A stretch of 64,000 bases of DNA from Membranipora membranacea (taxonomy: Eukaryota; Bryozoa; Gymnolaemata; Cheilostomatida; Membraniporidae), in assembly GCA_914767715.1 (NCBI GenBank), contig OU612074.1, positions 13,438,062 through 13,502,061 on the forward strand, written 5' to 3'. This document shows positions 62,901 to 64,000 of the stretch, piece by piece. Within the stretch, counting starts at the first letter, position 1. The number at the start of each line of letters is the position of its first letter. Position numbers and translations under genes: made by a program. A model generated the notes under the pieces. That model was not told the origin of the DNA and ran no database searches. It worked only from the letters and a program-made list of their open reading frames with translations.

Positions 62901-63739
62901 TTTATTTATCTCAGTGTTTAGCCTCCCAATTAACTTCTTACTGTGTTGAAGGTGATTTTTATTTTACTTTTTTAGATATCAGCTTATTTTAAGATGAAAT
63001 GTCCTTCCCTTCAGACTTAAAAAGATCAAAAGATGAAAGAGAAACGGCTTGTCAAAGATCCTGTCACAGTATTAAAAACCACAGCTTATGTTTACCGAAT
63101 TAAATACTCTGTACTAAGCCCTGATAATCAGACATGAAGGGGACCTGGTGATTCCACCCTGTCTGTGATGTGCTTTGACATTTAAGAACCAAGGTTATGT
63201 TCTGTGGTGTTTGGTGAAAAGCATGTAATGATGAGATTAGAATCTGACTGGCTTTAGAGGCCGACGTATGATAATAAAGTGTTTGTCACAGATAGACATC
63301 TGGAGTGAGGGAGAAGTCTGCAGTCTTCTACTCTTCTGCTCGTGTAACGAGAGGAGGAGCCAGCGGCGGTGTGAGGAATAGTTAATAATCTCACCAACTA
63401 AGTGTCACTTTGATCACTTTGATCACTTTGACTTCCGCCCGCCTAGACTCACATTCAGACACTTTTTACTACTTTGATTTAAATTCATCGAAAAGTCTCC
63501 CCTTTTAATTTTTCTCTGATTTATCATGTAAATGGCACCCCCATAAAATTACAAAAAGAAAAGATTTACTACAAAGGAGATCTTTCTAACACCAACCTTT
63601 TCTTGCAGACGATACACTCATGTGGTTTCTCTCCTGTATGGACTAGATTATGTTTCTGTAGATGCGCTAGCTGAGTGAATCCTTTACCGCATGTCTTACA
63701 GGCGAACGGTCTCTCTCCTGTATGAGTTCTTAGATGTAC
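59994..63739 (-). CDS. PRDM1: PRDM1/Blimp-1 zinc-finger protein, C-terminal exons (5' part outside the window)
   Basis: Five exons: 63597-63739, 61591-61767, 60838-60974, 60420-60607, 59994-60185, all GT-AG and phase-consistent, encoding the last 278 or so residues. The C2H2 array begins within finger 1 ([12 protein letters not shown]), then finger 2 ([17 protein letters not shown]), finger 3 ([17 protein letters not shown]), finger 4 ([19 protein letters not shown]) and a divergent finger 5 ([18 protein letters not shown] ending in SNC rather than His). The linkers HTGEKP and HSGEKP are canonical. This order and the phrases [18 protein letters not shown] and [17 protein letters not shown] are diagnostic of PRDM1/Blimp-1. 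The tail is Ser-rich ([15 protein letters not shown]). PRDM1 is a nuclear DNA-binding repressor; the PR/SET domain would lie to the right of the window. Convergent with the SH2-adaptor gene. Confidence 0.93.
61768..63596 (-). other. PRDM1 intron between fingers 2/3 and 3/4 exons
   Basis: This 1.8-kb intron splits the third zinc finger after CKK. It contains a second copy of the dispersed repeat (62428-62500) and a CTTTGATCA triplet repeat at about 63409-63433. No other gene was recognised. Confidence 0.6.
62428..62500. repeat. Dispersed repeat, copy b
   Basis: Same orientation and near-identical core as 59848-59944, including GGTTATTATAATTTGGTGAA. It lies in a PRDM1 intron. Confidence 0.8.
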
Positions 63740-64000
63740 CTATAAAAATATCATCAGTAAGTATTACTATCAGCGAAAAAAAATGAGCTAGTAAAATCTC
63801 ACAATCTGAGGTAATTTTTTAGGGTCTATCCACAGCTGGTCTAATCGTTATTACTTCAAAGCAACGAAACGGTGATAACAAGGGTGTGTTAGTATGTGAG
63901 AAAAAAACACTAAAATTAGGAAAAAACAGAAATGATCACAACACTACACTGAAAACAGAAACTGGTGGACTTATGGTGGGATTGGCAAAAATAAATAACA

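Overview
The window is animal (metazoan) nuclear DNA. It is AT-rich, its genes are split by GT-AG introns, and it carries non-LTR retrotransposons and short TIR elements. The recognisable proteins are a repulsive guidance molecule (RGM/hemojuvelin family), an EGF-repeat type I membrane protein with a DPDGD-type ectodomain, an adaptor with a tensin-like SH2 domain, and the C-terminal zinc fingers of PRDM1/Blimp-1. Intron length, element content and sequence divergence fit a non-vertebrate, probably marine, invertebrate. The phylum cannot be fixed from the sequence alone. All exon models were assembled by hand from splice signals, reading phase and family motifs.

Layout. 1-1.2 kb, minus strand: the 5' end of RGM paralogue A, which runs off the window. 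2.25-5.15 kb, minus: a decayed non-LTR retrotransposon with endonuclease and reverse transcriptase. 5.86-12.09 kb, minus: a complete 10-exon RGM paralogue B (about 608 aa) with signal peptide, GDPH self-cleavage motif, a furin-like RKRR site and a GPI-type tail. 14.15-29.13 kb: a head-to-tail tandem segmental duplication of about 7-8 kb per unit. 24.66-35.07 kb, minus: an intact gene of about 21 exons (about 1080 aa) for an EGF-repeat membrane protein; its 3' half lies in duplication copy 2. 17.7-21.94 kb, minus: the matching exons in duplication copy 1, with a frameshift, a lost transmembrane segment and a premature stop (pseudogene). Copy 1 also holds a young LINE whose empty site is preserved in copy 2. 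Copy 2 holds a 352-bp TIR element with a tRNA-like core that copy 1 lacks.

About 39-57 kb, plus: a long-intron gene for a Ser/Pro/Gln-rich adaptor ending in a tensin-type SH2 domain, with probable 5' noncoding exons and an alternative internal start. 59.99-63.74 kb, minus: the last five exons of PRDM1/Blimp-1, convergent with the SH2 gene. The EGF-receptor and SH2 genes are divergent, separated by several kb with no coding exon I can support.

The genes are not an operon. Their shared theme is developmental signalling and cell-surface biology: an RGM-type BMP co-receptor/guidance ligand, an adhesion-type EGF receptor, a phosphotyrosine adaptor and a zinc-finger repressor. The most notable items are the tandem RGM pair, the duplicated and decaying half-receptor with reciprocal transposon insertions, a palindromic motif (arms about 13-15 bp) that recurs at four loci, and a foldback element with a perfect 9-bp target duplication.
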